Below are positions 45,528-54,499 of a stretch of 55,737 nucleotides of DNA, in pieces (the stretch's first letter is position 1; every line of letters begins with the position of its first letter). Both the position numbers and the translations under genes were made by a program. The notes under the pieces were generated by a model, which saw nothing but the letters and a program-made list of their open reading frames with translations, had not been told where the DNA came from and searched no databases. This DNA is from Pseudomonadota bacterium (GTDB taxonomy: Bacteria > Pseudomonadota > Gammaproteobacteria > Xanthomonadales > Xanthomonadaceae): NCBI GenBank assembly GCA_018240435.1, contig JAFEFT010000031.1:1-55737 (forward strand), written 5' to 3'.

Positions 45528-45995
45528 ATGAATCGCGCCGCCACATCCCCAGCCGTCGCTGCGCCGCTTGCCGGCACTACCACCACCCACATTTGCCTGC
45601 TGTTCCGACAGGTGCGCGACGGCTTGGCGCGCTGGATCGAGCAGGATCTGGCCAGCCACGGCCACGAACTCAACCTCAGCCAGTTCCTGGTATTGCGCAA
45701 GCTCGATGCGCTCGGGCCGATGACCGCGATCGAGCTGTCGCGGGCGATCGATCACAACCCCGGCGCGATGACGCGCCTGCTCGACCAGCTCGAACAACGC
45801 GGCCACCTGCGGCGGGTGCCGGTACGTGGCGACCGACGGGCGTTGCGGATCGAATTGACGGTGTCCGGCGCGGAGTTGTCGCGGCAGTTGCGCGCGCACG
45901 CCGATCGCGCCGCCGAACATGCGCTGCGCACCTTGAGCGCTGCCGAACGCAAGCAATTTCTCGCGCTGTTGGAGCGCGTTCACGCCTCCTTGTGA
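45528..45995 (+). CDS. MarR-family repressor of the efflux operon
   Basis: A 155-residue winged-helix regulator. The DNA-binding part is LSQFLVLRKLDALGPMTAIELSRAI, then DHNPGAMTRLLDQLEQRGHLRRVP and the wing RGDRRALRIELTVSG. EmrR/MprA-type repressors of EmrAB pumps have the same organisation. It is the first gene of marR-nodT-emrA-emrB and its promoter carries a palindrome. The inducer is probably a toxic hydrophobic compound exported by the pump (inference). ATG 45528 was chosen; upstream in-frame residues have no similarity and would lie over the promoter. Confidence 0.9.
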   Translation: MNRAATSPAVAAPLAGTTTTHICLLFRQVRDGLARWIEQDLASHGHELNLSQFLVLRKLDALGPMTAIELSRAIDHNPGAMTRLLDQLEQRGHLRRVPVRGDRRALRIELTVSGAELSRQLRAHADRAAEHALRTLSAAERKQFLALLERVHASL

Positions 45996-46000
45996 CTGCG

Positions 46001-47548
46001 ATGACCATGGCTCTCGATCACGCTGCTTCGATGGATCGCACCGCACCGCGGCCGGCGTCGCGCGCGCGCCGCACGTTCTTCATCGCGCTCGCCAGCGTGG
46101 CGTTGAGCGGTTGCGTGAGCATGCAAGGCCTGCAACCGCAGGCGACACTGGCGGATCCGTCGCACCTGCAAACCCGCAACAGCCTCGCGGGCGTCACCCT
46201 CACGCCGGCGGCGTGGCCGCGCGCGGACTGGTGGAAGGCGCTGGGCGATCGTCAGCTCGATGCGCTGATCGACGAAGCGCTGGCCGGCAATCCGTCGATC
46301 GCCGCCGTCGATGCGCGGGTGCGCGTCGCATTGGCGCAGGCCGGCGCGCAGGATGCCGAGCGCAAGCCGATGGTTGGCGGCAAGGCCGCTTACAACGGCA
46401 TCGAGGTTCCCTCCACGCTGGCGCCGCCGCCGTTCGGCGGGCACTACCTCGCGGCGAACATCTGGACGGTCGGCGGCAGCTATTCGCCCGATCTGTGGGG
46501 CGGCCATCGCGCCGCCTGGGAAGCGGCGGTCGATGGCGTCCATGCCGCGCAGGTCGACGCGCGCGCCGCGCGCCTGTCGCTGGCGGCCGGGATCGTGCAG
46601 ACGTACGCGGAACTGGCCCATGCGCAGGCGCTGGCCGCTATCGCCCAACGCGAGATCGATCGCGCTGCCGGCATTCGCAGCCTGACCGTGCAGCGCGTCA
46701 AGGCGGGGCTGGACGGCGATTTCCAGTTGCGCCAAGCCGATGTCGCGGTGGCGGCGGCGCAGCGCATGCTCGATGCGGCACGCGCGCAGCAGGCGCAGGT
46801 GCGCGTGCAACTGGCGGCGCTGGCCGGGCAGGGGCCTGATCGCGGTTTGCAGCTGACCGCGCCGGCGTCGTTTCCGGCGACGGCGCTGGCGTTGCCGTCG
46901 AATCTGCCCAGCGACCTGTTGGCGCGACGTCCCGATGTGCTCGCGGCGCGCTGGCGGGTGGAAGCGGCCGCGCGCGGCATCGCCGCGATGAAGGCGCAGT
47001 TCTACCCGAGCATCAATCTGGGTCTCACCGCCGGGCTGGCCTCGGCGCATCTGGGCACGCTGTTCGAAGCGCCGTCGCACTATGCGCAGATCGGCCCGTC
47101 GCTGTCGTTGCCGATCTTCGATGGCGGTCGGCTTCGTGCCGGCCTGGCGGGTCGCGATGCGGCGTTCGATGCCGCCGTGGCGCAGTACGACCAGACCCTC
47201 GTCGATGCCGTGCACGAGGTCGCCGAACAGGTGATCGCGCGGCGCGCCATCGATGCCCAGATCGCCAGCCAGCAGCAGGCGCTGGCGGCCGCCAAGGCGG
47301 CGTATGCGCTGGCGGATGCGCGCTGGCGCGGCGGGCTAGCGAGCCGGCTCGATGCCTATGCGGTCGAACAGGGTGTCCTGCGCGCCGAGCAGCAATTGGC
47401 CGATCTGCAGGCGCAGCGCGACGTGCTGGCGGTGCAACTGGTGCGCGCGCTCGGCGGCGGTTTCATGGCCGATGGCGCACTGCTGCCACCCACGGCGGCA
47501 CCTGATACCCGCCTGCCGCGAACCCCGAGTCCGGGTGCGCGCCGTTGA
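46001..47548 (+). CDS. Outer-membrane efflux lipoprotein, NodT/OprM family
   Basis: A 515-residue outer-membrane factor. After a basic N-terminus comes a lipoprotein signal (TFFIALASVALSGC, Cys as lipid site). The mature protein shows the family start PAAWPRADWWKALGDRQLDALIDEAL, two repeats of the helical barrel with LLARRPDVLAARWRVEAA near the middle, and FEAPSHYAQIGPSLSLPIFDGGRL. It forms the trimeric exit duct for the EmrAB-type pump encoded next. ATG 46001 is used; ATG 46007 and 46031 are in frame. It follows the MarR gene by 5 bp. Confidence 0.92.
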   Translation: MTMALDHAASMDRTAPRPASRARRTFFIALASVALSGCVSMQGLQPQATLADPSHLQTRNSLAGVTLTPAAWPRADWWKALGDRQLDALIDEALAGNPSIAAVDARVRVALAQAGAQDAERKPMVGGKAAYNGIEVPSTLAPPPFGGHYLAANIWTVGGSYSPDLWGGHRAAWEAAVDGVHAAQVDARAARLSLAAGIVQTYAELAHAQALAAIAQREIDRAAGIRSLTVQRVKAGLDGDFQLRQADVAVAAAQRMLDAARAQQAQVRVQLAALAGQGPDRGLQLTAPASFPATALALPSNLPSDLLARRPDVLAARWRVEAAARGIAAMKAQFYPSINLGLTAGLASAHLGTLFEAPSHYAQIGPSLSLPIFDGGRLRAGLAGRDAAFDAAVAQYDQTLVDAVHEVAEQVIARRAIDAQIASQQQALAAAKAAYALADARWRGGLASRLDAYAVEQGVLRAEQQLADLQAQRDVLAVQLVRALGGGFMADGALLPPTAAPDTRLPRTPSPGARR

Positions 47549-47617
47549 GCCCCGTCGTGATGCCACGCGTCGCCTGACCCTTGCACCCGTCTCACATTCG
47601 AACTGCCGAGCCCTGCC

Positions 47618-48880
47618 ATGAGCGCTGCCGCCACCGATACTGCCAAACCCGTCGCTCGCCATGCCGCGCTGCGCATCCTGATGATCGTGCTGGTACTGGT
47701 CGGCATCGGCTGGGCGGCGTGGTATTTCCTGATCGGTCGCTGGCACGAATACACCGACGATGCTTACGTCGGCGGCAACATCGTGCAGATCACGCCGCTG
47801 GTGCCGGGCACGGTGACGCGCATCGGTGCCGACGACGGCGACCGGGTGCAGGCCGGGCAATTGCTGGTGCAGCTCGATTCCAGCGATGCGCAAGCGGCGC
47901 TGGCGCAGGCCGAGGCGACGCTGGCGCGCAGCGTGCGCCAGGTACGCGGCATCTATCGCGGCATCGACGGATCGCAGGCGATGCTCGCCACCCGCAAGGC
48001 CGACCTCGATCGCGCTCGCGCCGATGTCGCGCGGCGACAGGCGTTGGCCGGCAGCGGCGCGGTGTCGGCCGAAGAACTGGCACATGCGCGCGACGCGCTC
48101 GCCGCGGCTCAGGCGGCCTTCGATGCGGCGGATCAGAAACTCGCCAGCGATCGCGTCCTCGTCGACGATGCCGGCGTCGCGGCGCAGCCCGACGTGCAAG
48201 CGGCAGCGGCGGCGGTGCGGCTGGCCTACATCAATCACGCGCGCACCGCGATCGTCGCGCCGGTGAGCGGCTACGTTGCCCGTCGCGCCGTGCAACTCGG
48301 TCAGCGCGTGCAGCCGGGTGCGCCGCTGATGGCGGTGGTGCCGCTGGATCAGGTGTGGGTGGACGCCAATTTCAAGGAAACGCAATTGCGCGACATGCGC
48401 ATCGGCCAGCCGGTGTCGCTGGTGTCGGATCTGTACGGCGATGACGTGAAATACAGCGGCCGCGTGCTCAGCCTCGGCATCGGCACCGGCAGCGCGTTCT
48501 CTCTGCTGCCGGCGCAGAACGCCACCGGCAACTGGATCAAGATCGTGCAGCGCCTGGCGGTACGCGTGGCACTCGATCCCGCGCAGGTGCGCAAGCATCC
48601 GCTGCGCATCGGCATGTCGATGGCGGCCGATGTCGACCTGCACCACGGCGGCGCGCTGTTGCCGACGCAGCAGCCGGCGCAACCGATCCTCAGCACCGAC
48701 GTATATGCCGGCAGCGTGCGCGAAGCCGATGCATTGATCGCCCGGATCATCCATGAAAACCTGCCGCCGGCGCAGGCGGCAGCGACGCGAAACCCACGCC
48801 TGCCAGCCGCGAAGGACGCGAATGCAGGGGCGACGGCCATTCGCCCGCACGGCACGCACGTCGTCGTCGCCAGTCGCTGA
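47618..48880 (+). CDS. emrA: EmrA-type membrane fusion protein (HlyD family)
   Basis: A 420-residue periplasmic adaptor. It has one N-terminal membrane helix at about 19-38 (LMIVLVLVGIGWAAWYFLI), then the beta-barrel/lipoyl part (YTDDAYVGGNIVQITPLVPGTV, GDRVQAGQLLVQLD), a long coiled-coil hairpin at about 90-190, the second lipoyl half (TAIVAPVSGYVARRAVQLGQRV) and a beta-barrel (VWVDANFKETQLRDMRIGQPV). This matches EmrA linking an MFS pump to an outer-membrane channel. The C-terminal 50 residues are low in similarity and may be an extension. It lies 24 bp before emrB. Confidence 0.92.
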   Translation: MSAAATDTAKPVARHAALRILMIVLVLVGIGWAAWYFLIGRWHEYTDDAYVGGNIVQITPLVPGTVTRIGADDGDRVQAGQLLVQLDSSDAQAALAQAEATLARSVRQVRGIYRGIDGSQAMLATRKADLDRARADVARRQALAGSGAVSAEELAHARDALAAAQAAFDAADQKLASDRVLVDDAGVAAQPDVQAAAAAVRLAYINHARTAIVAPVSGYVARRAVQLGQRVQPGAPLMAVVPLDQVWVDANFKETQLRDMRIGQPVSLVSDLYGDDVKYSGRVLSLGIGTGSAFSLLPAQNATGNWIKIVQRLAVRVALDPAQVRKHPLRIGMSMAADVDLHHGGALLPTQQPAQPILSTDVYAGSVREADALIARIIHENLPPAQAAATRNPRLPAAKDANAGATAIRPHGTHVVVASR

Positions 48881-48903
48881 CCGCGCCGGATCGACGAGAC
48901 CTC

Positions 48904-50457
48904 ATGGCCGCCGTTGCCGCCGCCGCGCCCGCCGACACCTTTCGCCCGCCCAGTCTCGCGCTGGCGACGATCGGACTGTCGCTGGCGACGTTCATGCAGG
49001 TGCTCGACACCACCATCGCCAACGTCTCGTTGCCGACCATCGCCGGCAATCTCGGCGCCAGCGTCTCGCAATCGACCTGGGTGATCACCTCGTTCGCGGT
49101 CAGCAACGCGATCGCCTTGCCGCTGACCGGCTGGCTGAGCAAGCGCTTCGGCGAAGTGCGCATGTTCGTGCTGGCGACGATGCTGTTTTCGCTGGCGTCG
49201 TTCCTGTGCGGCATCGCGCGCAGCATGGAGATGCTGGTCGCCTGCCGCGCCCTGCAAGGCTTCGTCGCCGGGCCGATGTACCCGCTGACGCAGAGCCTGC
49301 TGGTGTCGATCTACCCGCGTGAAAAGCGCGGCATGGCGCTGGCGTTGCTGGCGATGGTCACCGTGGTCGCACCGATCGCCGGACCGATTCTTGGCGGCTG
49401 GATCACCGACAACTACAGCTGGCCGTGGATCTTCTTCATCAACATCCCGATCGGCATCTTCGCCAGCACCGTGGTCAAGGATCAGCTCGCGCAGCGACCC
49501 GACCCCACCGTGCGCTTGCCGATCGACTACGTCGGCCTGATCACCTTGGTGATCGGCGTCGGCTGCCTGCAAGTGCTGCTGGATCTTGGCAACGACGACG
49601 ACTGGTTCCACTCCACCCGCATCGTCGTGCTGGCGATCGTCGCGGCGATTTCGCTGGCGGTGTTCCTGATCTGGGAGTTGACCGAAAAACATCCGCTGGT
49701 CGAACTGAACCTGCTGCGCCATCGCAACTTCCGTGTCGGCACCATCGCGATGGTGATTTCCTACGCGGCGTTCTTCTCGGTGGGCCTGCTGATGCCGTTG
49801 TGGTTGCAGCGCGATCTGGGCTACACCGCGATCTGGGCGGGCCTGGCCACCGCGCCGATCGGCGTGCTGCCGGTGTTCCTGGCGCCGGTGGTGGGCAAGC
49901 ACGCGACGAAGTTCGATCTGCGCATGGTGGCGACGATCGCCTTCATCGCGATGGCGATCACCAGCTTCATGCGCGCCGATTTCAACCTGCAGGTGCCATT
50001 TTCCGTTGTCGCCGGCATCCAGTTGTTCATGGGCGTGGGCGTGGCGTTCTTCTTCATGCCGGTGCTGACCATCCTGCTGTCGGATCTGGAAGGCATGGAG
50101 GTCGCGTCGGGTTCAGGGCTGGCGACGTTCCTGCGCACGCTCGGCGGCAGCTTTGCCGCGTCGATCACCATCTTCATGTGGAACGAGCGCACCGACGTCC
50201 ATCACGCCCAACTCACCGAGCACATCAACGTGTACGACCCCGCGGCGATGCACAGCGTGCAGGCGTTGGGGCAGGGCGACCTGCAACGCGGCGCGGCGAT
50301 GATGGATTACATGATCACCCGGCAGGCATCGCAGATCGGCTTCAACGAGATCTTCTGGGCGCTGGGCTGGATGTTTCTTGGCATCATCGTGCTGATCTGG
50401 TTCGCCAAGCCGCCGTTTGGCGCCGGGCCGGGTGCGGCGGGCGGGGGCGGGCACTGA
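48904..50457 (+). CDS. emrB: EmrB/QacA-type MFS multidrug transporter (DHA2)
   Basis: A 517-residue proton-driven exporter with about 14 membrane helices. DHA2 motifs include LATFMQVLDTTIANVSLPTIAG (helix 1, motif D1), WVITSFAVSNAIALPLTGWLSKRFG (motif A region), RALQGFVAGPMYPLTQS (motif B) and PIAGPILGGWITDNYSWPWIFFINIPIG (motif C). Together with EmrA and the NodT lipoprotein it would span both membranes and export hydrophobic toxins. The C-terminus is Gly-rich and probably cytoplasmic. Expression should follow the MarR repressor at the head of the operon. Confidence 0.93.
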   Translation: MAAVAAAAPADTFRPPSLALATIGLSLATFMQVLDTTIANVSLPTIAGNLGASVSQSTWVITSFAVSNAIALPLTGWLSKRFGEVRMFVLATMLFSLASFLCGIARSMEMLVACRALQGFVAGPMYPLTQSLLVSIYPREKRGMALALLAMVTVVAPIAGPILGGWITDNYSWPWIFFINIPIGIFASTVVKDQLAQRPDPTVRLPIDYVGLITLVIGVGCLQVLLDLGNDDDWFHSTRIVVLAIVAAISLAVFLIWELTEKHPLVELNLLRHRNFRVGTIAMVISYAAFFSVGLLMPLWLQRDLGYTAIWAGLATAPIGVLPVFLAPVVGKHATKFDLRMVATIAFIAMAITSFMRADFNLQVPFSVVAGIQLFMGVGVAFFFMPVLTILLSDLEGMEVASGSGLATFLRTLGGSFAASITIFMWNERTDVHHAQLTEHINVYDPAAMHSVQALGQGDLQRGAAMMDYMITRQASQIGFNEIFWALGWMFLGIIVLIWFAKPPFGAGPGAAGGGGH

Positions 50458-50511
50458 TTTCCAACGCCGCGGCGACACCATCCGCATCGACTTCATCGGG
50501 AGGACACGCAA

Positions 50512-52398
50512 ATGCCGAAAAACAAAATCGCTGCGACCGCGATGGCGCTGGCCGTTGCCAGCGTGCAGGCGCAGGTTGTGCCGCCGGTGGATGCACCCTA
50601 CGCGCCGGGCGCCATCTCGATTCATGTCGATGCGACGGATCTGGGCCAGCGCATTTTCCGGGTGAAGGAAAGCATCCCGGTGCAACCTGGTTCGTTGACT
50701 CTGCTGTTCCCGAAATGGTTGCCCGGCAATCACTCGCCACGCGGTCCGATCGACAAGATCGCCGGCATCGTCGTCAGCGCCGGCGCGCAGCGCCTGACGT
50801 GGAAGCGCGACACCCTGGACGTGTATGCCTTCCACATCGACATACCACAGGGCGTGACGCGCATCGACGTGCAATACCAGTACCTGACGCCCACCGACGG
50901 CGGCCAGGGCCGGGTGGTGATGACGCCGGTGATGCTCAACCTGCAATGGAACGCGGTGGTGCTCTATCCGGCGGGGCATTACGCCAGCCGCATCGACTAC
51001 GACGCCAGCGTCACCTATCCGCCGCAGTGGCAGGCGTTCACCGCGCTCGACGTGGATCGCCGTGACGGCGATAGCGTGCATTACAAGACGGTGCCGCTCG
51101 ACATCCTCGTCGATTCCCCGGTGTATGCCGGCCGGTATGCGAAGCAGTACGAACTCGCGCCCGGCGCGAAGATTCCGGTGCGGCTGGACGTGATCGCCGA
51201 CGCGCCCAAGTATCTGGACGCCAAGCCCGAGCACCTGGCGCAGCATCGCGAACTGGTCAAGCAGGCACTGGCGTTGTTCGGTTCGCAGCATTACGACCAT
51301 TACGATTTCTTGTTTTCGCTGTCCGACCAGATGGGCGGCAACGGCCTGGAGCACCAGCGTTCCAGCGAGGACGGCGAGGGCGTGGATTATTTCAGCGACT
51401 GGGACGCCAAGATCGGCAGTTCCGATCTGCTCGGCCATGAATACACGCACTCGTGGAATGGCAAGTTCCGCCGCCCGGCCGACCTGTGGACGCCCAACTA
51501 CAACGTGCCGATGCAGGACAGCCTGCTGTGGGTCTACGAAGGCCAGACGCAATACTGGGGCAACGTGCTCACCGCGCGCTCAGGGCTACGCCCCGCCGAA
51601 GCCTCGCGCGATGCGCTGGCGTCGGTGGTGGCGACGTACCGCGACGGCCGGCCCGGCCTGTCGTGGCGCAACATCCAGGACACCACCAACGACCCGATCG
51701 TCGCCCAGCGCCGGCCCAAGCCCTACACCAACTGGCAGTTGCGCGAGGATTACTACAGTGGCGGGCAGATGATCTGGCTGGAAGCCGACGCGCGCATCCG
51801 CACGCTCAGCGGTGGTCGCAAGTCGCTGGACGATTTCGCGCGCGCCTTCTTCGGCGTCCACGATGGCCAATGGAAACAGCAGGACACCTACACCTTTGAT
51901 GATGTCGTGGCCGCGCTCGACCGCGTCCAGCACGCCGATTGGGCGAGCTTCCTGCGCGATCGTCTCGACGGCAAAGTCGGCTTGACCAGTGGCATTGAGG
52001 CTGCCGGCTGGAAGCTCGTCTATACCGACCAGCAAGGCGCGCTGGCGAAGGCGCGCGCAAGCAAGTCGGGGATGCAGGATTTCTTCTACTCGCTGGGTTT
52101 CTACCTCGACAAGAACGGCAAGGTCGAGGAAGTGCGCTGGGACAGCCCGGCCTTCAACGCCGGACTTGGCACCGGCATGACGGTGATGGCAGTGAACGAT
52201 CTGGCGCTGGCCAAGGACACGCTGGCCGACGCGGTCAAGGCCGCGCAGTCCGACAAGGCACCGATCCGGTTGCTGGTGAAGGATTTCAACCGCTTCCGCA
52301 CGATCAGCATCGATTACCACGATGGCCTGCGCTACCCGCATCTGCAGCGCATCGCCGGCAAGCCCGATTTGCTGACGAAGATTCTGGCACCGAAGTAG
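50512..52398 (+). CDS. M61-family glycyl aminopeptidase, exported, with C-terminal PDZ
   Basis: A 628-residue zinc aminopeptidase. An N-terminal signal-like sequence (ATAMALAVASVQAQ) implies periplasmic location. An Ig-like N-domain is followed by the zinc motif HEYTH at residues 309-313 in LGHEYTHSWNGKFRRP, with ligand Glu in SLLWVYEGQTQYWG. The M61 family prefers N-terminal Gly or Ala. The last 130 residues form a PDZ-like domain (GFYLDKNGKVEEVRW, AGLGTGMTVMAVN). GGGAGGA precedes ATG 50512. It lies 54 bp behind emrB on the same strand but is probably functionally separate from the pump. Confidence 0.9.
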   Translation: MPKNKIAATAMALAVASVQAQVVPPVDAPYAPGAISIHVDATDLGQRIFRVKESIPVQPGSLTLLFPKWLPGNHSPRGPIDKIAGIVVSAGAQRLTWKRDTLDVYAFHIDIPQGVTRIDVQYQYLTPTDGGQGRVVMTPVMLNLQWNAVVLYPAGHYASRIDYDASVTYPPQWQAFTALDVDRRDGDSVHYKTVPLDILVDSPVYAGRYAKQYELAPGAKIPVRLDVIADAPKYLDAKPEHLAQHRELVKQALALFGSQHYDHYDFLFSLSDQMGGNGLEHQRSSEDGEGVDYFSDWDAKIGSSDLLGHEYTHSWNGKFRRPADLWTPNYNVPMQDSLLWVYEGQTQYWGNVLTARSGLRPAEASRDALASVVATYRDGRPGLSWRNIQDTTNDPIVAQRRPKPYTNWQLREDYYSGGQMIWLEADARIRTLSGGRKSLDDFARAFFGVHDGQWKQQDTYTFDDVVAALDRVQHADWASFLRDRLDGKVGLTSGIEAAGWKLVYTDQQGALAKARASKSGMQDFFYSLGFYLDKNGKVEEVRWDSPAFNAGLGTGMTVMAVNDLALAKDTLADAVKAAQSDKAPIRLLVKDFNRFRTISIDYHDGLRYPHLQRIAGKPDLLTKILAPK

Positions 52399-52463
52399 CG
52401 GGGCGTTGGATAGGAAAGACTACCCGGAACTCCTGATCTCCCCAAGGCGCGAAGCAACACCTT

Positions 52464-52736
52464 TCAGCACGACGCGGAGTGGATGTCCGTGAACCGAACG
52501 GTGGTGTAGCCGAGCCCGGCGCGCTTTGCCTCGATCACCGCCAGCTTGCGGCCGCGGTAGCTCAGCACGTAGTCCGCCGCCAGCGGCGTGCCGCGCTGGC
52601 CGCCGGCAAGGATGCGGCCCGGGCAAATCAGTTCGCGATGGATCCGCGAACCCTCCACCACGCCCCAGCCGGCTTCGCGCAGCACCGGGTCGATGCGGTT
52701 GGCGCGGGTATCGGCTTCGGTCTCGGTCATGTTCAT
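52464..52736 (-). pseudogene. Truncated HsdR-like type I restriction N-terminal fragment
   Basis: About 90 residues match the start of type I restriction R subunits of the EcoEI-like class: TETEADTRANRIDPVLREAG, GSRIHRELICPGRIL, then the PD-(D/E)xK nuclease core ADYVLSYRGRKLAVIEAKRAG. In intact proteins, residues after 'GLGYT' lead into a helicase of about 700 residues; here the frame runs into unrelated residues and stops at 52464. There are no hsdM or hsdS genes. The first 49 bp of the gene (minus strand) are duplicated at 53779-53827. A restriction function is not expected; the nuclease core alone is unlikely to act. Confidence 0.75.
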
Positions 52737-52868
52737 GAATGTAATCGCCCACAAAGATTCCATCCAGACTGTGCCCGCCGCGGCTCACTTGCATTGCTCG
52801 GCAATCGGGCCCCATACTTGCCCCAAGTGGGTTGGGAGATCCCGGCCGGCGTCATGGCCTCGGTGCGT

Positions 52869-53753
52869 TCACCGGGGCCTTTCGCTTTCTGGTTCCGGGT
52901 GAATCTTCAGCCCCCACCCATCAAACCCCTCCCCGACGTTCCTGCGCCCACCGATGCAGAAGAACTTGCGCTTCAACACCTCGAACGCACGGTTGTCCTG
53001 CGCCGGTCTGACCACCGACAGGCCTATGGGACGGGCCACCAGGTCCGCCAGTTGCAAGCCGCTTGAATTGGTCTTCTTGTCGGCAAACACGACCTCGAAG
53101 GGCAGCGGCGTGCCGAACCGATTCTCGCCTGCGCATACGCGACGGAACTCCAGTTCCAGTTCTGCATCCTCTTTCTTCCCGCGGCACTCGACCACCACAT
53201 GAGTCGGCAAATCGTCCTGATGCTTTTCCTGCATGAGTTCGTGCAGGGTCTCCAGGCAAAACCCGAGGGCAAGGTGGTACGGATTTTCACTGCGATCCCG
53301 AAGTCTTGCCTTGTCGATGACGCTGGCGATCAGGATGAAGTTGTTGGCTTCGATGATGCCGGTCAGTTCATCGAGAAAGGCTTCCTTGTGGGGTCGGCTG
53401 GAGAACCGGAAGCTGCCGCGCTCCTTCCGAATATCGGTTTCGTGCAGCACCACCACGTCGTGCCCGAAGTGCTTGAACTTGAAGCTTTCCAGCGCGGGTA
53501 CAACATGCGTGGCGTAGTAGCGCTTGTTAAACACGCAGAACGCCAGCACAAACACCGGGTACTGCGGATCGATGCTCTCGAGGCTGTGGTCGCCACTCTC
53601 GTCCACGTAGACCACGTACTGGCTGAACTGCTTGTCCGGCACCATCGGACTTGCCTCGCCGACATGCTGGGGCACGTGGTTGCCGAACAGCGGAATCTGC
53701 GCGCTCGCACCCGGTGACGCCACTTTGTCGCTCGACGGCTTCGGTTTCGTCAT
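52869..53753 (-). CDS. DUF3800 domain-containing protein
   Basis: A 294-residue protein with the DUF3800 signature: YVVYVDESGDHSLE at the first strand (Asp-Glu-Ser-Gly), then HDVVVLHETDIRK, and the late FADKKTNSSGLQLADLVARPIG with the conserved QLADL. The fold is RNase H-like and acidic residues are suited to metal binding; the biological role is not established. Such genes are frequent in mobile or defence regions. Its ATG overlaps the stop of a 27-codon HsdR remnant as ATGA, so translation may be coupled. It sits between the two HsdR remnants, as if inserted there. Confidence 0.85.
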   Translation of the reverse strand: MTKPKPSSDKVASPGASAQIPLFGNHVPQHVGEASPMVPDKQFSQYVVYVDESGDHSLESIDPQYPVFVLAFCVFNKRYYATHVVPALESFKFKHFGHDVVVLHETDIRKERGSFRFSSRPHKEAFLDELTGIIEANNFILIASVIDKARLRDRSENPYHLALGFCLETLHELMQEKHQDDLPTHVVVECRGKKEDAELELEFRRVCAGENRFGTPLPFEVVFADKKTNSSGLQLADLVARPIGLSVVRPAQDNRAFEVLKRKFFCIGGRRNVGEGFDGWGLKIHPEPESERPR

Positions 53754-53833
53754 TGATCGTCCAAATCCAGGGAGACCACGCGCAGCACCGGGTCGATGCG
53801 GTTGGCGCGGGTATCGGCTTCCGTCTCATTCAT
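53750..53833 (-). pseudogene. 27-codon HsdR 5' remnant, overlapping toxin and DUF3800 genes
   Basis: The ORF begins MNETEADTRANRIDPVLR, identical to the N-terminus of the HsdR fragment at 52464-52736, then continues with nine unrelated residues to a TGA that overlaps the DUF3800 ATG (ATGA). Its own ATG overlaps the end of the RelE toxin gene. So it connects the toxin gene to the DUF3800 gene in a translationally coupled chain. The 49-bp duplicated DNA is 53779-53827, with one mismatch to 52676-52724. Confidence 0.65.
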
Positions 53834-54125
53834 CGCGTGCATAGCCTCCCTCGCGCTGGGCGCGGATCGCCAGCACCACCACGGTGTCGGCAATTGCGGC
53901 ATAACGATACAAGGCCAGGTATCCACGCGACCCGCGGCCAATCACCAACTCGCGTTTGTCTTGATGAACGGGACGACCGATCAATGGATTGGCTGCGAGT
54001 ATGTCCAGCGCACTGACGATCTCGTCGGCTCTGGTCTCCGCATTCTCGACCTCGTGGTACCGCAACCAAGCGGCAATCCTGTCGAGATCTTCCATCACAC
54101 CATCGCTCAGGCGGATGCGCGTCAC
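53826..54125 (-). CDS. RelE/ParE-family toxin
   Basis: A 99-residue type II toxin. It shows the family pattern: basic start TRIRLSDGVMEDLDRIAAWLRYHEVENAETRADEIV, then ILAANPLIGRPV, RELVIGRGSRGYLALYRY, and the closing VVVLAIRAQREGGY. RelE/ParE proteins cleave mRNA on the ribosome or inhibit gyrase; the sequence does not decide which. The start is GTG 54125, one base after the antitoxin stop. It is encoded downstream of its antitoxin in the usual order, and its 3' end overlaps the HsdR remnant. Confidence 0.88.
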   Translation of the reverse strand: MTRIRLSDGVMEDLDRIAAWLRYHEVENAETRADEIVSALDILAANPLIGRPVHQDKRELVIGRGSRGYLALYRYAAIADTVVVLAIRAQREGGYARDE

Positions 54126-54126
54126 C

Positions 54127-54411
54127 TCACGGTTCCAGCTTGCGCGCCACCGGCCGTTTGGCATCCTTGCCTGCGACTCGGGCCTTGAAATAGCCGCGAG
54201 CCTCTTCCCAGGGAATGCTCTCGCCGGTTTCCAGGAATTCGGCCCAGCGGCGCTCGGCCACAGCAAAGAAATCGGCGCGCCGTTCGGCCTGTTCGGCTTT
54301 CTCGGCAATCGCTTCGAGGATGAAGTTATGCGCGCTGGTGCCGGCCGCTTCCGCCGCCTTGGCGACGCGGGCCTTGAGTTCCTCGGGCAGGCGGATGGTG
54401 GTGGTGCTCAT
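54127..54411 (-). CDS. Ribbon-helix-helix antitoxin
   Basis: A 94-residue protein with an N-terminal ribbon-helix-helix DNA-binding domain (TTTIRLPEELKARVAKAAEAAGTSAHNFILEAIAEKA), as in CopG/ParD-type antitoxins. The C-terminal half (RRWAEFLETGESIPWEEARGYFKARVAG) would wrap the toxin. It lies immediately upstream of the RelE/ParE toxin and probably represses the pair's own promoter. ATG 54411 fits the domain start. Confidence 0.88.
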   Translation of the reverse strand: MSTTTIRLPEELKARVAKAAEAAGTSAHNFILEAIAEKAEQAERRADFFAVAERRWAEFLETGESIPWEEARGYFKARVAGKDAKRPVARKLEP

Positions 54412-54499
54412 GCGCGGCTCCCGGCCGTGGGGCTGAAGGCAATGTAGCACAGGTGTGGTACACCGCTGCTCGAAGCGCGCCATCCAAGGCGGTGCAGCT

